Source: an uncultured bacterium
Lineage (GTDB): Bacteria; Bacillota; Clostridia; Oscillospirales; Acutalibacteraceae
Assembly (NCBI GenBank): GCA_905215055.1
Contig: CAJMOH010000008.1
Coordinates: 1 to 64,000 of the forward strand
DNA length: 64,000 bases
Direction of reading: 5' to 3'
Of the stretch, positions 17,475-25,837 are shown one piece after another. The translations under genes and the position numbers were made by a program. Below the pieces are notes generated by a model. It saw only the letters and a program-made list of their open reading frames with translations, had not been told where the DNA came from and searched no databases. Each line of letters starts with the position of its first letter. The stretch's first letter is position 1.

Positions 17475-17687
17475 TTATACCGCTCCAGGCGGAGGTTTTT
17501 CAAATGTGCGAGGGACAGTTTTGCGAATGTGTTCCATCAAAACACGTTCTACCATCTTTGGCAGGGATTTCCCATCCTCACTGAAATGGGACGCCACCCG
17601 GTAGGTCACGTTCCCAATGGAGTAGGTGGATTCCCTTGGGAAAGAAACTATATCGTTCTTTTTAGATAAGGCACTGTCTTGATTCAT
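17475..17687 (-). CDS. tnpW: TnpW family transposon protein
   Basis: 70 residues. The core VTYRVASHFSEDGKSLPKMVERVLMEHI fits the TnpW family known from Tn4451-like elements, where a small protein accompanies the TnpX recombinase. AAGGAGG lies six bases before the ATG. Its start overlaps the stop of the PemK-like gene (ATGA), and it ends 44 bases before the recombinase, so the three genes form one operon. Function unknown; a role in recombination or its control is suggested by context only. Confidence 0.8.
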   Translation of the reverse strand: MNQDSALSKKNDIVSFPRESTYSIGNVTYRVASHFSEDGKSLPKMVERVLMEHIRKTVPRTFEKPPPGAV

Positions 17688-18232
17688 GCTCCCTCCTTCC
17701 GTCCATATACCCGGTACTCATACCCATACCGCTGTCCACAGAAGGTACACAAATCTTTCACGAGAGAAACGGCGTCCACCCGTTTAAGGGTGTGCTCCCC
17801 ATCCCAGCAGAAGGCCTCGGCACAGGAGGGGCATAAGGTCATGGTCAAAGCCGACTTATGGATTTTCTCCTTGCGTTTCTTGGGCGGCCTTCGCAAGCCG
17901 AAGCTGACTGCCAAGGCGTAATCCAGCTGCTGGAGTTCCTTTTGGGTCAGCCGACCTACATACTCTCCCAAGCGCTGCTTGTCCAGGGTGCGGATCTGCT
18001 CGCACAGCACCAGGGACGGCATCTGGGTAAAACCCTTCAAGACGAAATGGGTGGGCAGCTTCGCTTTGGTGTTCCCCTTGCTGGTCATAGCCGCCACGAT
18101 CACGGTGGGGCTGTAATGGTTGCCGGTATCATTCTGGACGATGACCACCGGCCGGGAGCCGCCCTGCTCTGAGCCAACGCCCTGGCCCAAGTCCGCCATG
18201 TACACATCGCCGCGATAATATGTCTTTTTCAC
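17684..18232 (-). CDS. PemK/MazF-like protein with a C-terminal zinc-ribbon
   Basis: 182 residues. Residues 1-110 follow the PemK/MazF fold: RGDVYMADLGQGVGSEQGGSRPVVIVQND, VIVAAMTSK, HFVLKG, MPSLVLCEQIRTLDKQRL. MazF enzymes are mRNA endonucleases. The C-terminal part adds a basic stretch (RRPPKKRKEK) and four cysteines, CPSC and CTFC, probably a zinc ribbon not found in standard toxins. No antitoxin gene is adjacent. The start is GTG 18232, ten bases after AAGGAGG; a TTG at 18241 is too close. It is first in an operon with tnpW and the recombinase. Confidence 0.82.
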   Translation of the reverse strand: MKKTYYRGDVYMADLGQGVGSEQGGSRPVVIVQNDTGNHYSPTVIVAAMTSKGNTKAKLPTHFVLKGFTQMPSLVLCEQIRTLDKQRLGEYVGRLTQKELQQLDYALAVSFGLRRPPKKRKEKIHKSALTMTLCPSCAEAFCWDGEHTLKRVDAVSLVKDLCTFCGQRYGYEYRVYGRKEGA

Positions 18233-18279
18233 TGAAATCAATCCTCCTTCAACGTATTGGCAGCCTTGCCGCCTATGTA

Positions 18280-18336
18280 AGGTAAATGCCGCTGGCGCGG
18301 CATTTACCCAGAGAATCGTGAAAAACGTTTTCCAGC
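18280..18336. repeat. Tandem hairpins between the SLH and PemK-like genes
   Basis: GGTAAATGCCGC/GCGGCATTTACC (12-bp perfect arms, 18280-18307), followed by GAGAATCG/CGATTCTC around 18311-18343. They stand just upstream of the PemK-tnpW-recombinase operon and could be the SLH gene terminator or an operator region. Confidence 0.5.
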
Positions 18337-18390
18337 GATTCTCCCCAGCGAGCTAAAGACTTAGCCGCTTACCAAATGAGAGGAAAAAAG

Positions 18391-20949
18391 TCACGCCGCC
18401 CACACTTCATGCTCCCCGGTGCAGTCAGCATCGTGGGCGTTGGCAGCCTCCATGACGTGTCCATAGCCCCAGTAGGAGGGCAGCACGTCCGGGAAGGTGA
18501 TAAGGCTGCCGGTATTCTGGTTGACATACTCCATGTCCACTTCCCGTCCCAGCAGCCCGTTGACCACCGCGGCTGCTTCGGCCCGGAGGATGGAGTTTTC
18601 CCCCCGGAAAGAGCCGTCCTCGTAGCCGGAAATCCAGCCACGGAGGGCAGCCTCTTCGATAAACTTCGCCGCCCAGTAGCCGGGGGCGATGTCGTTGAAT
18701 TGGGCGTACTCTTCCTTTAGCTCCTCGTCGCCGCCATCGTAGACATTGAAGAACTTCACAGCCATGGCGGTGAACTCGGCTCGGGTGATGGGCTCTTCTG
18801 GGGCGAATTTGTTGTCCCCCACTCCGGAGATGATGTCATACTGGTCAAGAAACCACACATGGCCTGAATACCAGGCGTTGGCGGGAATGTCGGAAAATCC
18901 AGCGTCCGCCACGGTATGGATGTCCACATCCTTCTGCTGGGACAGCAGGTTGGAGAACAGGGCCGCAGCCTCCGCCCGGGTGATTTCCCCCTGTGGCCGG
19001 AAAGTGCCGTCCGGGTAGCCCACCATAAAATAGGGGTGTTCCTCATAGCCCAGCTTGGGGATGGTCTCCGTGTCCAGGATCTCCCCACAGTCCACGCACT
19101 CCTGGTGCTTGCTGCCTTCCTCATCGGCGGTGGGTTCCTTGTCCACGATCCAGTCGCCGGGAGTGTGGCCTTTGGGAAGCTCCAAGATGGCCCCGCAAAC
19201 CGTGCAGATTTGGGGTTCCGTGCAGGTGGCCTCGGGGCCAGGAGTGTGTCCGATGGCGTCCTGGGCCTCCAGACGGGTCAGGCCACAGCGGGTGCAGATG
19301 TACTGGATGACCCCCGCGCCGTCACAGGTGGGGCTGGTGATCTCCTTCCCCTCATCCCAGGCGTGGCCCAGGGGGTCGGTGTAGTCGGTGATGAAGCTGG
19401 AACCGCAGCCCTCGCAGATATGCAAGGTGCTGCTACCCGTTTCGCAGCCCGGCTCGGTGATCCGAGCTTCATAGTTGTGGGGCAATGCGTCTGTCAGGTT
19501 GGTGATGTGGCGGTCACCGCAGACAGAGCACTCTTTGACTGTGTAACCGGGGCTGGTGCAGCTGGCCTCCACAGTGAAGGTCTCATACTGATGCTCCCCC
19601 TTGGGGGTGTCAATTTCCTTCACGATGCCGCAGCGCTGGCAGATCTCCAAGGTCTTGCCGGGAGTCTCGCAGGTGGCGTCCCGGATGACTACGCTTTGCC
19701 ACGCGTGGCCCAGGGAGTCCACATAGTCGATCTTCTCCACCTGGCCGCAGTTGACGCAGACCCGCCGGGTGTAGCCCAGGGACGTGCAGGTGGGTTCCAC
19801 CTTTTCCAGCTCCACCCAGTTGTGGCCCTCGGCGCAGGAATTTTGACAGCAGTTGCCACCACAGCTGGGATTTTGACAGTCGCAGTTGGGGTTGCCGCAG
19901 CCGCAGGTGCAGCCCGAACCATCGTTGTTGCCGCCGCTGGCGTCCACCAGGCGGACGTAGGCCACCCCATCCTCCACCATGTTCACGTCATCGTAGGTGT
20001 AGGTGATTTGGTAGTACACGGGGTGGCTGCCCGCCTCGGTGTAGTTGGGGGCACTGGTGAGGGTACAGGTTTCCGCGCTCTCCCCATAGCGGATTTGGGT
20101 AGTGACGCCGGCCTCCGAGAGGTCGGAAACGGTGATGGTGTGGGGCTGGCCGTCCACCACACCCTCGTAGTTGGCCACCACGGATTTCGCCAACACATAC
20201 TGGGTCTTGCCGTACTCACAATCCTGGCAGTTGTCCATCACCACAAACCGGTCATGGGCCAGCTCCGGGCGAATGGCTTCTTCCAGGGCGTGGGGCTCCG
20301 TCACCGTGTTGGTGGTTTTGGTGGTGCCGAAACAGAAGCCGCAGTACTTGGCCTGGGTCACGGTTTTGATATGCCGATCGCTGTCCAGATATTCCCAAGT
20401 GGTTTCCGTAGGGCCGGTCTGCTGCTCAAAGCTGGAAGCGCAGTCGTAGAGGATGTACACGTCCCGGTCGTAGCAGTGGTCGCTGAGGGGATAGTTGGTG
20501 TTGATCCGCCCGCACCGCAGGCACATGGATTTGCTCCAATGATAACCGGTGTAGATGCCGCCATCGTTGGGGGACTGGTAGTTCACATTGGCGGTGTCCC
20601 CGGTGGTGGTGTAGCCATCCGAGTAACCGATGTTCCGCACAGCGCCTGACACACCGGTAGAGGTGTACTCCGGCACCCGGTAGGTGATGCAGGCGGTGTA
20701 GACATAGGGCTGGGTGACGCTGCCGTTTTGCTCCTCGGTGCAGTACCGGCACCACATGGTGCCGTAGGTGCGGGTGGCGTTCTGGGTGAAGGTGTCGGCC
20801 CGGGAGCCGCCCTCCAGCCAGTGCTCCGTGGGGTCGTGGTAGATGTTTTCCTGGCTGGCGGCGCTGGCGGAGAGGGGGATCATCCCCAGGGCCAAGGTCA
20901 AGGCCAGGAGCAGGGCCAAAAGCCGTCTTGGTTTTGTGTTCTTTTTCAT
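18391..20949 (-). CDS. Surface protein with Cys-rich repeats and C-terminal SLH domains
   Basis: 852 residues. The signal peptide (KKNTKPRRLLALLLALTLALGMIPLSASA) is cleaved near residue 32. The middle contains about eight Cys-x-x-Cys-Gly modules spaced 40-55 residues apart (GYTRRVCVNCGQ, TLEICQRCGI, TVKECSVCGD, TLHICEGCGS, IQYICTRCGL and others), plus a short Cys-rich linker (CTCGCGNPNCDCQNPSCGG). The last 200 residues hold three SLH repeats (GYPDGTFRPQGEITRAEAAAL, FAPEEPITRAEFTAMA, GSFRGENSILRAEAAAV) that anchor proteins to wall polymers. The start is ATG 20949 behind AAAGGAGG. It may help donor-recipient contact; that is inference. Confidence 0.9.
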   Translation of the reverse strand: MKKNTKPRRLLALLLALTLALGMIPLSASAASQENIYHDPTEHWLEGGSRADTFTQNATRTYGTMWCRYCTEEQNGSVTQPYVYTACITYRVPEYTSTGVSGAVRNIGYSDGYTTTGDTANVNYQSPNDGGIYTGYHWSKSMCLRCGRINTNYPLSDHCYDRDVYILYDCASSFEQQTGPTETTWEYLDSDRHIKTVTQAKYCGFCFGTTKTTNTVTEPHALEEAIRPELAHDRFVVMDNCQDCEYGKTQYVLAKSVVANYEGVVDGQPHTITVSDLSEAGVTTQIRYGESAETCTLTSAPNYTEAGSHPVYYQITYTYDDVNMVEDGVAYVRLVDASGGNNDGSGCTCGCGNPNCDCQNPSCGGNCCQNSCAEGHNWVELEKVEPTCTSLGYTRRVCVNCGQVEKIDYVDSLGHAWQSVVIRDATCETPGKTLEICQRCGIVKEIDTPKGEHQYETFTVEASCTSPGYTVKECSVCGDRHITNLTDALPHNYEARITEPGCETGSSTLHICEGCGSSFITDYTDPLGHAWDEGKEITSPTCDGAGVIQYICTRCGLTRLEAQDAIGHTPGPEATCTEPQICTVCGAILELPKGHTPGDWIVDKEPTADEEGSKHQECVDCGEILDTETIPKLGYEEHPYFMVGYPDGTFRPQGEITRAEAAALFSNLLSQQKDVDIHTVADAGFSDIPANAWYSGHVWFLDQYDIISGVGDNKFAPEEPITRAEFTAMAVKFFNVYDGGDEELKEEYAQFNDIAPGYWAAKFIEEAALRGWISGYEDGSFRGENSILRAEAAAVVNGLLGREVDMEYVNQNTGSLITFPDVLPSYWGYGHVMEAANAHDADCTGEHEVWAA

Positions 20950-21586
20950 GTGCACTGTTCCTCCTTTGAGAGTGGGATTGATGGCGTGTGGAAATTATTG
21001 GGGAGAATCCCGGGCGTGCATAGGCTTGTCCTCCTTTGGGTGGTATTCTAGGGAATTTATGTAGGGGCCTCACCCGCTGGGCAGCGTAGGCGGATTGCCG
21101 TAAAAGCATAGACCTCTCCCAGCGGGTGAAACCTTTTTATGAGAATACAGCCCTATTTGCCCCCGGCGTCCCGGGCTGTAAAGGGACTTCATCGCGGCGG
21201 CTGGCGGCTTGCCCAGCTCCTCGGGAGTCAAAGGTGGAATCCCACTTGACGTCCCCCGGCATTTCCTTCCGGCTGCCCCCAAGGGGTGCGACGGCTCACC
21301 GGGGTTTCCCCGGCTTCAACGCTCGGCCTATGGCTGGGCAGAAGGTTCATTCCCACACTGCGGATCATCGCCCTGCCGGGTGCCGCCCGGCAGCTCCAGA
21401 GCGTCCTTCTCGCTCCCTCCCCTTGGGGAGATCTTGGCGGGACCTCTGGATTGGCTTTGGCTCCTCACCCCGCAGCGGGTGTGGACCGGATGAAGTGCGT
21501 ATTTGGTTTTCAAGGTACAAAAGGAATGGGTGAAAGGATTTTCTCCCTTCACCCACTACCTCACTTAAGGGCCCAAAATGCAACCC
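20950..21586. other. 637-bp gene-free, hairpin-rich region; candidate structured RNA
   Basis: No convincing gene in any frame. Between 21,071 and 21,430 there are at least seven near-perfect stems: CACCCGCTGGG (21071-81 with 21118-28), TACAGCCC (21146-53 with 21173-80), GTCAAAGGTGG/CCACTTGAC (21227-21250), CCGGGG/CCCCGG (21299-21313), TGCCGGG/CCCGGCA (21374-21392), GAGCG/CGCTC (21399-21415) and CTCCCC/GGGGAG (21417-21430). All are of terminator or ribozyme-like strength but lack T runs. It could be a noncoding RNA of the ICE or a long leader of the SLH gene. The strand cannot be decided; neighbouring genes read leftward. Confidence 0.5.
21528..21554 (-). terminator. Probable terminator of the sigma-like gene
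   Basis: Stem GGGTGAA/TTCACCC, followed on the minus strand by ATTCCTTTTG, 33 bases after the stop codon. Confidence 0.5.
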
Positions 21587-22054
21587 TCATTTGAAATATT
21601 TTTGAATTTTTTTCAAAGCTGCCGCCACGGACTTCTCCACAGCATGCCGGGAGCATTTTTCCTTTCTAGCGATTTCCTCAAAGGTAAGCTCCCGCACTGT
21701 ATACAAGATGAGGCGCCTCCGTTGGGTTGGGGAAAGCCCCGCCAACGCCGGGCGGAGAAATACCCGGTTCTCCACCTGCTGTTCCTCTTTGGAATCTGCG
21801 TTTAGAAACAAAATATGTTCCACCAGTTTTCCGTTTAGTTCTTCCTCTGACCAGTGCCGGTCCACCTTGTTCAGGTGGGACAGATCCTCTAGCTCAAACC
21901 GGTCAAACAGCTGATAGAGTTGCGGTGGAATTTCCAACTCATGAAATTTCCTTTCCCCATCGAAAAAAGAAAGATGGCAGCTGCCATCTTCCTCCTTCCA
22001 GATCGTATAGGGATTGTCTTTGTCGTGCCTTCTTTTGGGATGGATCTTTTCCAT
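21587..22054 (-). CDS. Sigma-70 region-4-like regulatory protein of the ICE
   Basis: 155 residues. The C-terminal 55 residues are a sigma region 4 helix-turn-helix (LSPTQRRRLILYTVRELTFEEIARKEKCSRHAVEKSVAAALKKI). The N-terminal part (DNPYTIWKEEDGSCHLSFFDGERKFHELEIPPQLYQLFDRFELED) is the pattern of small sigma-like proteins carried by clostridial conjugative elements and lacks a clear region 2. It may direct transcription of element genes or be a HTH regulator only. The start is ATG 22054 behind CGGAGGAAAAAGGC; an ATG at 22093 has no ribosome binding site. Confidence 0.8.
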   Translation of the reverse strand: MEKIHPKRRHDKDNPYTIWKEEDGSCHLSFFDGERKFHELEIPPQLYQLFDRFELEDLSHLNKVDRHWSEEELNGKLVEHILFLNADSKEEQQVENRVFLRPALAGLSPTQRRRLILYTVRELTFEEIARKEKCSRHAVEKSVAAALKKIQKYFK

Positions 22055-22140
22055 GCCTTTTTCCTCCGTTTCGATGGATTTTTTGAGTTCCATCCAAACG
22101 GGTGGGGCACGGGAATGGTAAGGAAAGAGAAAAAAAGCGA

Positions 22141-22188
22141 AAAAAATAGCCCGCCCTCTGTCCCAAAACTGGCAGACAGAGGGCGGGC
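22141..22188 (-). terminator. Terminator of the cargo sugar operon
   Basis: Fourteen-bp perfect stem GCCCGCCCTCTGTC/GACAGAGGGCGGGC, followed on the minus strand by TATTTTTTTCGC. Confidence 0.9.
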
Positions 22189-22220
22189 ACTTATTCCATT
22201 TGAGAAATATTGTATAGCGA

Positions 22221-24176
22221 TTAGGTGGGTGTTCCCCCTTGGAAGGAAGTTTCCAGGTTCCCGTCCTTTAAGACGATACGCACCACGCCATCCCCCACAG
22301 GCACCTGGCAGTCCAGTTCCCGGAAAAACCGGGTGACGGGCTTCACCTCATAGGTCTTATACCCTGGGGCGGTGGGCCGTACTCCGAGAAAATACTTTCC
22401 AAGCAGGTAGACGGGGCTGGCTCCCCAGGCGTGGCACAGGCTCTTGCCGAAAGGATCGCCGTACATGGCGTACTGTTCGGGGGCCTGCTGGCTGGGATCA
22501 AACTCCTCCCAGAAGGTAACCGCTCCCCGCTCCAGCATGCCGCCCCAGTAGGACTTGATCCGCTCCATCACCTGGTCCAGATACCCCAGCCGGCACAGGG
22601 CGTCCAGCTGGAAGAATTGGAAATACGGCGTGGTGATCTGGGGCACTTGGGGATTGAGCAGAACGTTTTTGGCGATGCTCTCCTTCTGCTTCTGGCTGGC
22701 CACATCGAACACCACGGCAAAGATGTTGGCGTGGCGGGTGACGTGGTTTTTCCCGGACTCGTAGGAGTCGATGTAGGCGCCCAGTTCCTCCGACCAAAAA
22801 TAGCGGTTGAGGTTTTCCTTCAGCTCCTTGGCCTTCCGGGCGTATTCAGCGCCATCCCGGCCGGTGAGATGGCACAGCTGGGCCATGGTTTCCAGGGCCT
22901 TGACGAAGAGCACCTGCTCCGCCGCCACCGGGCCGGTTTTGTCGATGTCGGCCCAGTCGATGAACGTCCAATCTTGAGGCCGGCCAACGATGAAGCCCTG
23001 CTCCTGAGTCTGGCTCAGGCACAGATCCATCAAGTCCTCCACCTTGGGGAAGATCTCCTGGATGAACGCCAGATCCCCGGTCATCTGGTACTGGTGCTCC
23101 ACCCCCAGCACCCACAGCAGGGAGTAATCCACGATGGTGTTCAGGTGCTGCTGGATACCCAGGTTCCCCCGCAGGCCCAGGAGGGTGCGCTTGTTGATCT
23201 CCGGGTCGAAAAAGACGTAGGGGTTTACCACATAGCTTTGGTAGGCGTCCCCAGCCCAGACCCACCGGTCACGCTTCACGCCGTCCAGGAAGAACAGGCC
23301 GCTGCACTGGCGGAAGGTCTCCACGGACACATCGAAAATCCGATTGAGCAGCTCGACATCGCAGTGGAACTTGGCCTTCACGGGGATGTCCACATAGGTG
23401 TGGACAGCGGTGAGGGGCACCTCCCCTGGCTTCACACCGGGGATAAACAGATACCGGAAGGCCCGGCGGCGGGGCCTGGTGGCGGTGGTGGCGTGCTCTT
23501 CCTTGTAGTAGCACCAACGCTCGTCCAAAGCCTCCAGGTCGGACTCGCCATAGCAGAGGGTGACCGGCTTTTCGGATACCAGCTTCACCGTGCCGTTGAC
23601 AAGCCGCCCGAAGTCGTAGAGGGTGCCGGGATTCCCCTGGGCGCTGGTGGACGCTTTTTCGGACACAGGCTCACACTCTTTTTCCCGATAGGGGATGTCA
23701 TCCGGGGACAGCTCCCGCTTGCTGTACAAAGGCGACCACCCGGGGAGAACCGGAGGTGTTTGATGGGAGATCTCGGGGGAGGTGGGGTAGTTGGTCACCC
23801 GCCAGGTGGTGTCGGAGCGGATCACATCCCCCTCCACATACAGGGCGGGCAGGCCGGTCATGTTGCCCACCAAGGAGCTGAACTCCACCTTCCCCGGGCC
23901 GCAGGTGATCTTTTGCCCAAAGGGGTGCTTTTGCCCGTTCACCTCCATATAGCCCACCCCGTTGGCGTAGGGGGTAAAGGACGTTTTTTCGGACAGTTCC
24001 GCCGTTTTAGTAAACAGGACGCTTTTATTCCAATCGTCCATGTGCCAGTAGGCGGGCCAGTCGAAGCCCCGCTCCTCCCGGCTGAAATTCTGTTTCATGC
24101 AGTGGTAGATCTCCATGTCCCCCGGGTACCACAGCCAGCGGGGGCCTTCCTGGGTGCTTTTTTCCATGGAATCCAT
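22221..24176 (-). CDS. Alpha-L-rhamnosidase-like glycosidase (GH78, six-hairpin fold)
   Basis: 651 residues, no signal peptide, so cytosolic and acting on imported oligosaccharides. An N-terminal beta-sandwich (about 1-270) precedes the (alpha/alpha)6 barrel. DGVKRDRWVWAGDAYQS near residue 300 corresponds to the conserved GH78 catalytic-region motif (D-x-x-x-R-D-x-x-x-W-x-G-D). HAWGASPVYLLGKYFLGVRP near 585 is the typical late motif, followed by the C-terminal sandwich. It should remove terminal alpha-L-rhamnose. GGGAGGAG precedes the ATG. It is the last gene of the cargo operon, 19 bases after the esterase gene. Confidence 0.88.
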   Translation of the reverse strand: MDSMEKSTQEGPRWLWYPGDMEIYHCMKQNFSREERGFDWPAYWHMDDWNKSVLFTKTAELSEKTSFTPYANGVGYMEVNGQKHPFGQKITCGPGKVEFSSLVGNMTGLPALYVEGDVIRSDTTWRVTNYPTSPEISHQTPPVLPGWSPLYSKRELSPDDIPYREKECEPVSEKASTSAQGNPGTLYDFGRLVNGTVKLVSEKPVTLCYGESDLEALDERWCYYKEEHATTATRPRRRAFRYLFIPGVKPGEVPLTAVHTYVDIPVKAKFHCDVELLNRIFDVSVETFRQCSGLFFLDGVKRDRWVWAGDAYQSYVVNPYVFFDPEINKRTLLGLRGNLGIQQHLNTIVDYSLLWVLGVEHQYQMTGDLAFIQEIFPKVEDLMDLCLSQTQEQGFIVGRPQDWTFIDWADIDKTGPVAAEQVLFVKALETMAQLCHLTGRDGAEYARKAKELKENLNRYFWSEELGAYIDSYESGKNHVTRHANIFAVVFDVASQKQKESIAKNVLLNPQVPQITTPYFQFFQLDALCRLGYLDQVMERIKSYWGGMLERGAVTFWEEFDPSQQAPEQYAMYGDPFGKSLCHAWGASPVYLLGKYFLGVRPTAPGYKTYEVKPVTRFFRELDCQVPVGDGVVRIVLKDGNLETSFQGGTPT

Positions 24177-24195
24177 AAAAACTCCTCCCTAGTTG

Positions 24196-25818
24196 TCACA
24201 AGTTAAACTCCCGATAGGGCGCGGTAGGATCGCTCTCCACGTGAGGGTGGTCCCCAAACACCAGGACCTTTTTCTCTTCCAGTGTGAAAGGCGGCCAGGA
24301 GAGCTCTGGTGTGCTGGGGCTGCCGGTGCGGATAAACGCTGCCCAGGCGTGGGCCATGGCTTCGGAAACCTTTTCGCAGGATTTATAGGCGACTACCCGC
24401 ATTTGCAGAGGCAGATCCGCCGTGTGCCACGCGAACCTTTGCTCGGGATGGCGGGGATGCGGCGCCTGAAAGGTGACGTAATATCCATATACGGCGCCCT
24501 GCCCCTTTGCAGCCTTGCTGATCTCCTGCTGATAAGCTCCTGCCCCCAGGGGGCCGCACTGGGAGCGAATCCGCATTAAAATGTGATACGGGTCGGCATC
24601 GGGGGATAGCTCTCTAAATATAGCAATCGCTTGGTCTACGTTGTCTGGAGTGATACCCGGGGTACCGTCCAGCCCGCCCTTCCGGCCAGACAGTTTCGCG
24701 CCCCAGTTCCGGCGGCCTTTCTCGTCCTGGCCAGGGGAGATTTCCGGGAAAGTCTCCTCCCCTTCCCCCACCAGACGCTGCCGAAGCTGTTCCCAAGTAA
24801 GGGGTTCTGGATCGTCAAACGCTGCTACCTCGTCGGCGGAGGCGCCCACCAACAAGGTGAGCGCGGGATTGGCCTCCCAATACTCGCCTGCGGCGTTATA
24901 GGGCAAATGTTCCTCGTCTCCACTGGGGCTGAAGGACATGGAGAAATCTGCGGTGGCCTGGAGCAGGTCTTGGGCGGGGATCTCCAGCAGTTTCTTCCAA
25001 TCCTCCTCAGGGATGCCCAGCTTATCCAAGAGACCCTTGGCTGTGAGCCATGCCGCTTCGGGGGACAGTGTGGAAGGGGCACCAGATCCGCTCTCTACAA
25101 TGGCTGCCCGGAATAATCCCGTGGCCTCCTTTAGAGCCAGCAAATGATTGACCTTCCCTCCCCCGCCGGACTCGCCCATGATGGTAACTTTTTCCGGGTC
25201 TCCGCCAAAGGAGGCAATGTTGTCCCGCACCCACCGAAGCGCCAACACCAGGTCTAGGATGCCCGCCATGCCGCTTGCACTGTAGGCAGGGTCATAAGCG
25301 CCGAGATTGAGATAGCCGAACACATTCAGCCGGTGGTTGACCCCCACAACGACCAAGTCCTCCTCCCGGACCCATTGATCCGCCCCCAGCACCAACGTGC
25401 CGGACCCCGTGGCGAACCCGCCGCCGTGAATGTAAACCACCACCGGGCGCTTTCCCTCATCCAGGCCAGGGGTGAGCACATTGAGCACCAGGCAGTTTTC
25501 CCCCTGAACCTCTTTTTCGCAGCCAAACTTTTCCGGGTGGCCGCCGGAGAAATAGTCGCCGAAATCGGCGGAGCCGGAAATACTGGTGCCAAACTGAACG
25601 GCTATGGGGCCATTTGTTGTGCAGTCCCGCACGCCCTCCCAAGGGGCGGCCGGTTCTGCCGGAAGGAACCGGTTTTCTCCGCTCACATCCCCGCCGTAGG
25701 GGATGCCCCGGAAAACAGCCACACCCTCTCGATTTTCACCTAGCACAGCCCCTGAGCTGGTTCGGACAACAGGAGCTGTGTCCCGCACTATGCCAAACAC
25801 GGGTGATCCGCAGCGCAT
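24196..25818 (-). CDS. Type-B carboxylesterase, cargo esterase 1
   Basis: 540-residue alpha/beta hydrolase of the carboxylesterase type B family. Motifs: oxyanion hole VVVYIHGGGFATGSG, nucleophile elbow TIMGESGGGGKV with the catalytic Ser, and late His in FAWHTADLP. There is no signal peptide. In this operon it probably removes acyl groups (acetyl, feruloyl or similar) from imported oligosaccharides before glycosidases act. GAGGAGGAGG lies upstream of the ATG. It shares its fold and about the same length with the next gene, so the two arose by duplication and may differ in acyl specificity. Confidence 0.88.
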   Translation of the reverse strand: MRCGSPVFGIVRDTAPVVRTSSGAVLGENREGVAVFRGIPYGGDVSGENRFLPAEPAAPWEGVRDCTTNGPIAVQFGTSISGSADFGDYFSGGHPEKFGCEKEVQGENCLVLNVLTPGLDEGKRPVVVYIHGGGFATGSGTLVLGADQWVREEDLVVVGVNHRLNVFGYLNLGAYDPAYSASGMAGILDLVLALRWVRDNIASFGGDPEKVTIMGESGGGGKVNHLLALKEATGLFRAAIVESGSGAPSTLSPEAAWLTAKGLLDKLGIPEEDWKKLLEIPAQDLLQATADFSMSFSPSGDEEHLPYNAAGEYWEANPALTLLVGASADEVAAFDDPEPLTWEQLRQRLVGEGEETFPEISPGQDEKGRRNWGAKLSGRKGGLDGTPGITPDNVDQAIAIFRELSPDADPYHILMRIRSQCGPLGAGAYQQEISKAAKGQGAVYGYYVTFQAPHPRHPEQRFAWHTADLPLQMRVVAYKSCEKVSEAMAHAWAAFIRTGSPSTPELSWPPFTLEEKKVLVFGDHPHVESDPTAPYREFNL

Positions 25819-25837
25819 ATTCTCGCCTCCTCCTCTC

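Noticed and set aside
18391..20949. SLH protein as chromosomal gene outside the ICE
   Set aside because: It lies between the left att site and the ICE sigma-like gene, well inside the mapped ends.
21062..21586. Group II intron or known riboswitch in the hairpin-rich block
   Set aside because: I found no domain V-like hairpin, no reverse transcriptase gene and no aptamer core that I recognise; it is kept only as an unassigned structured region.
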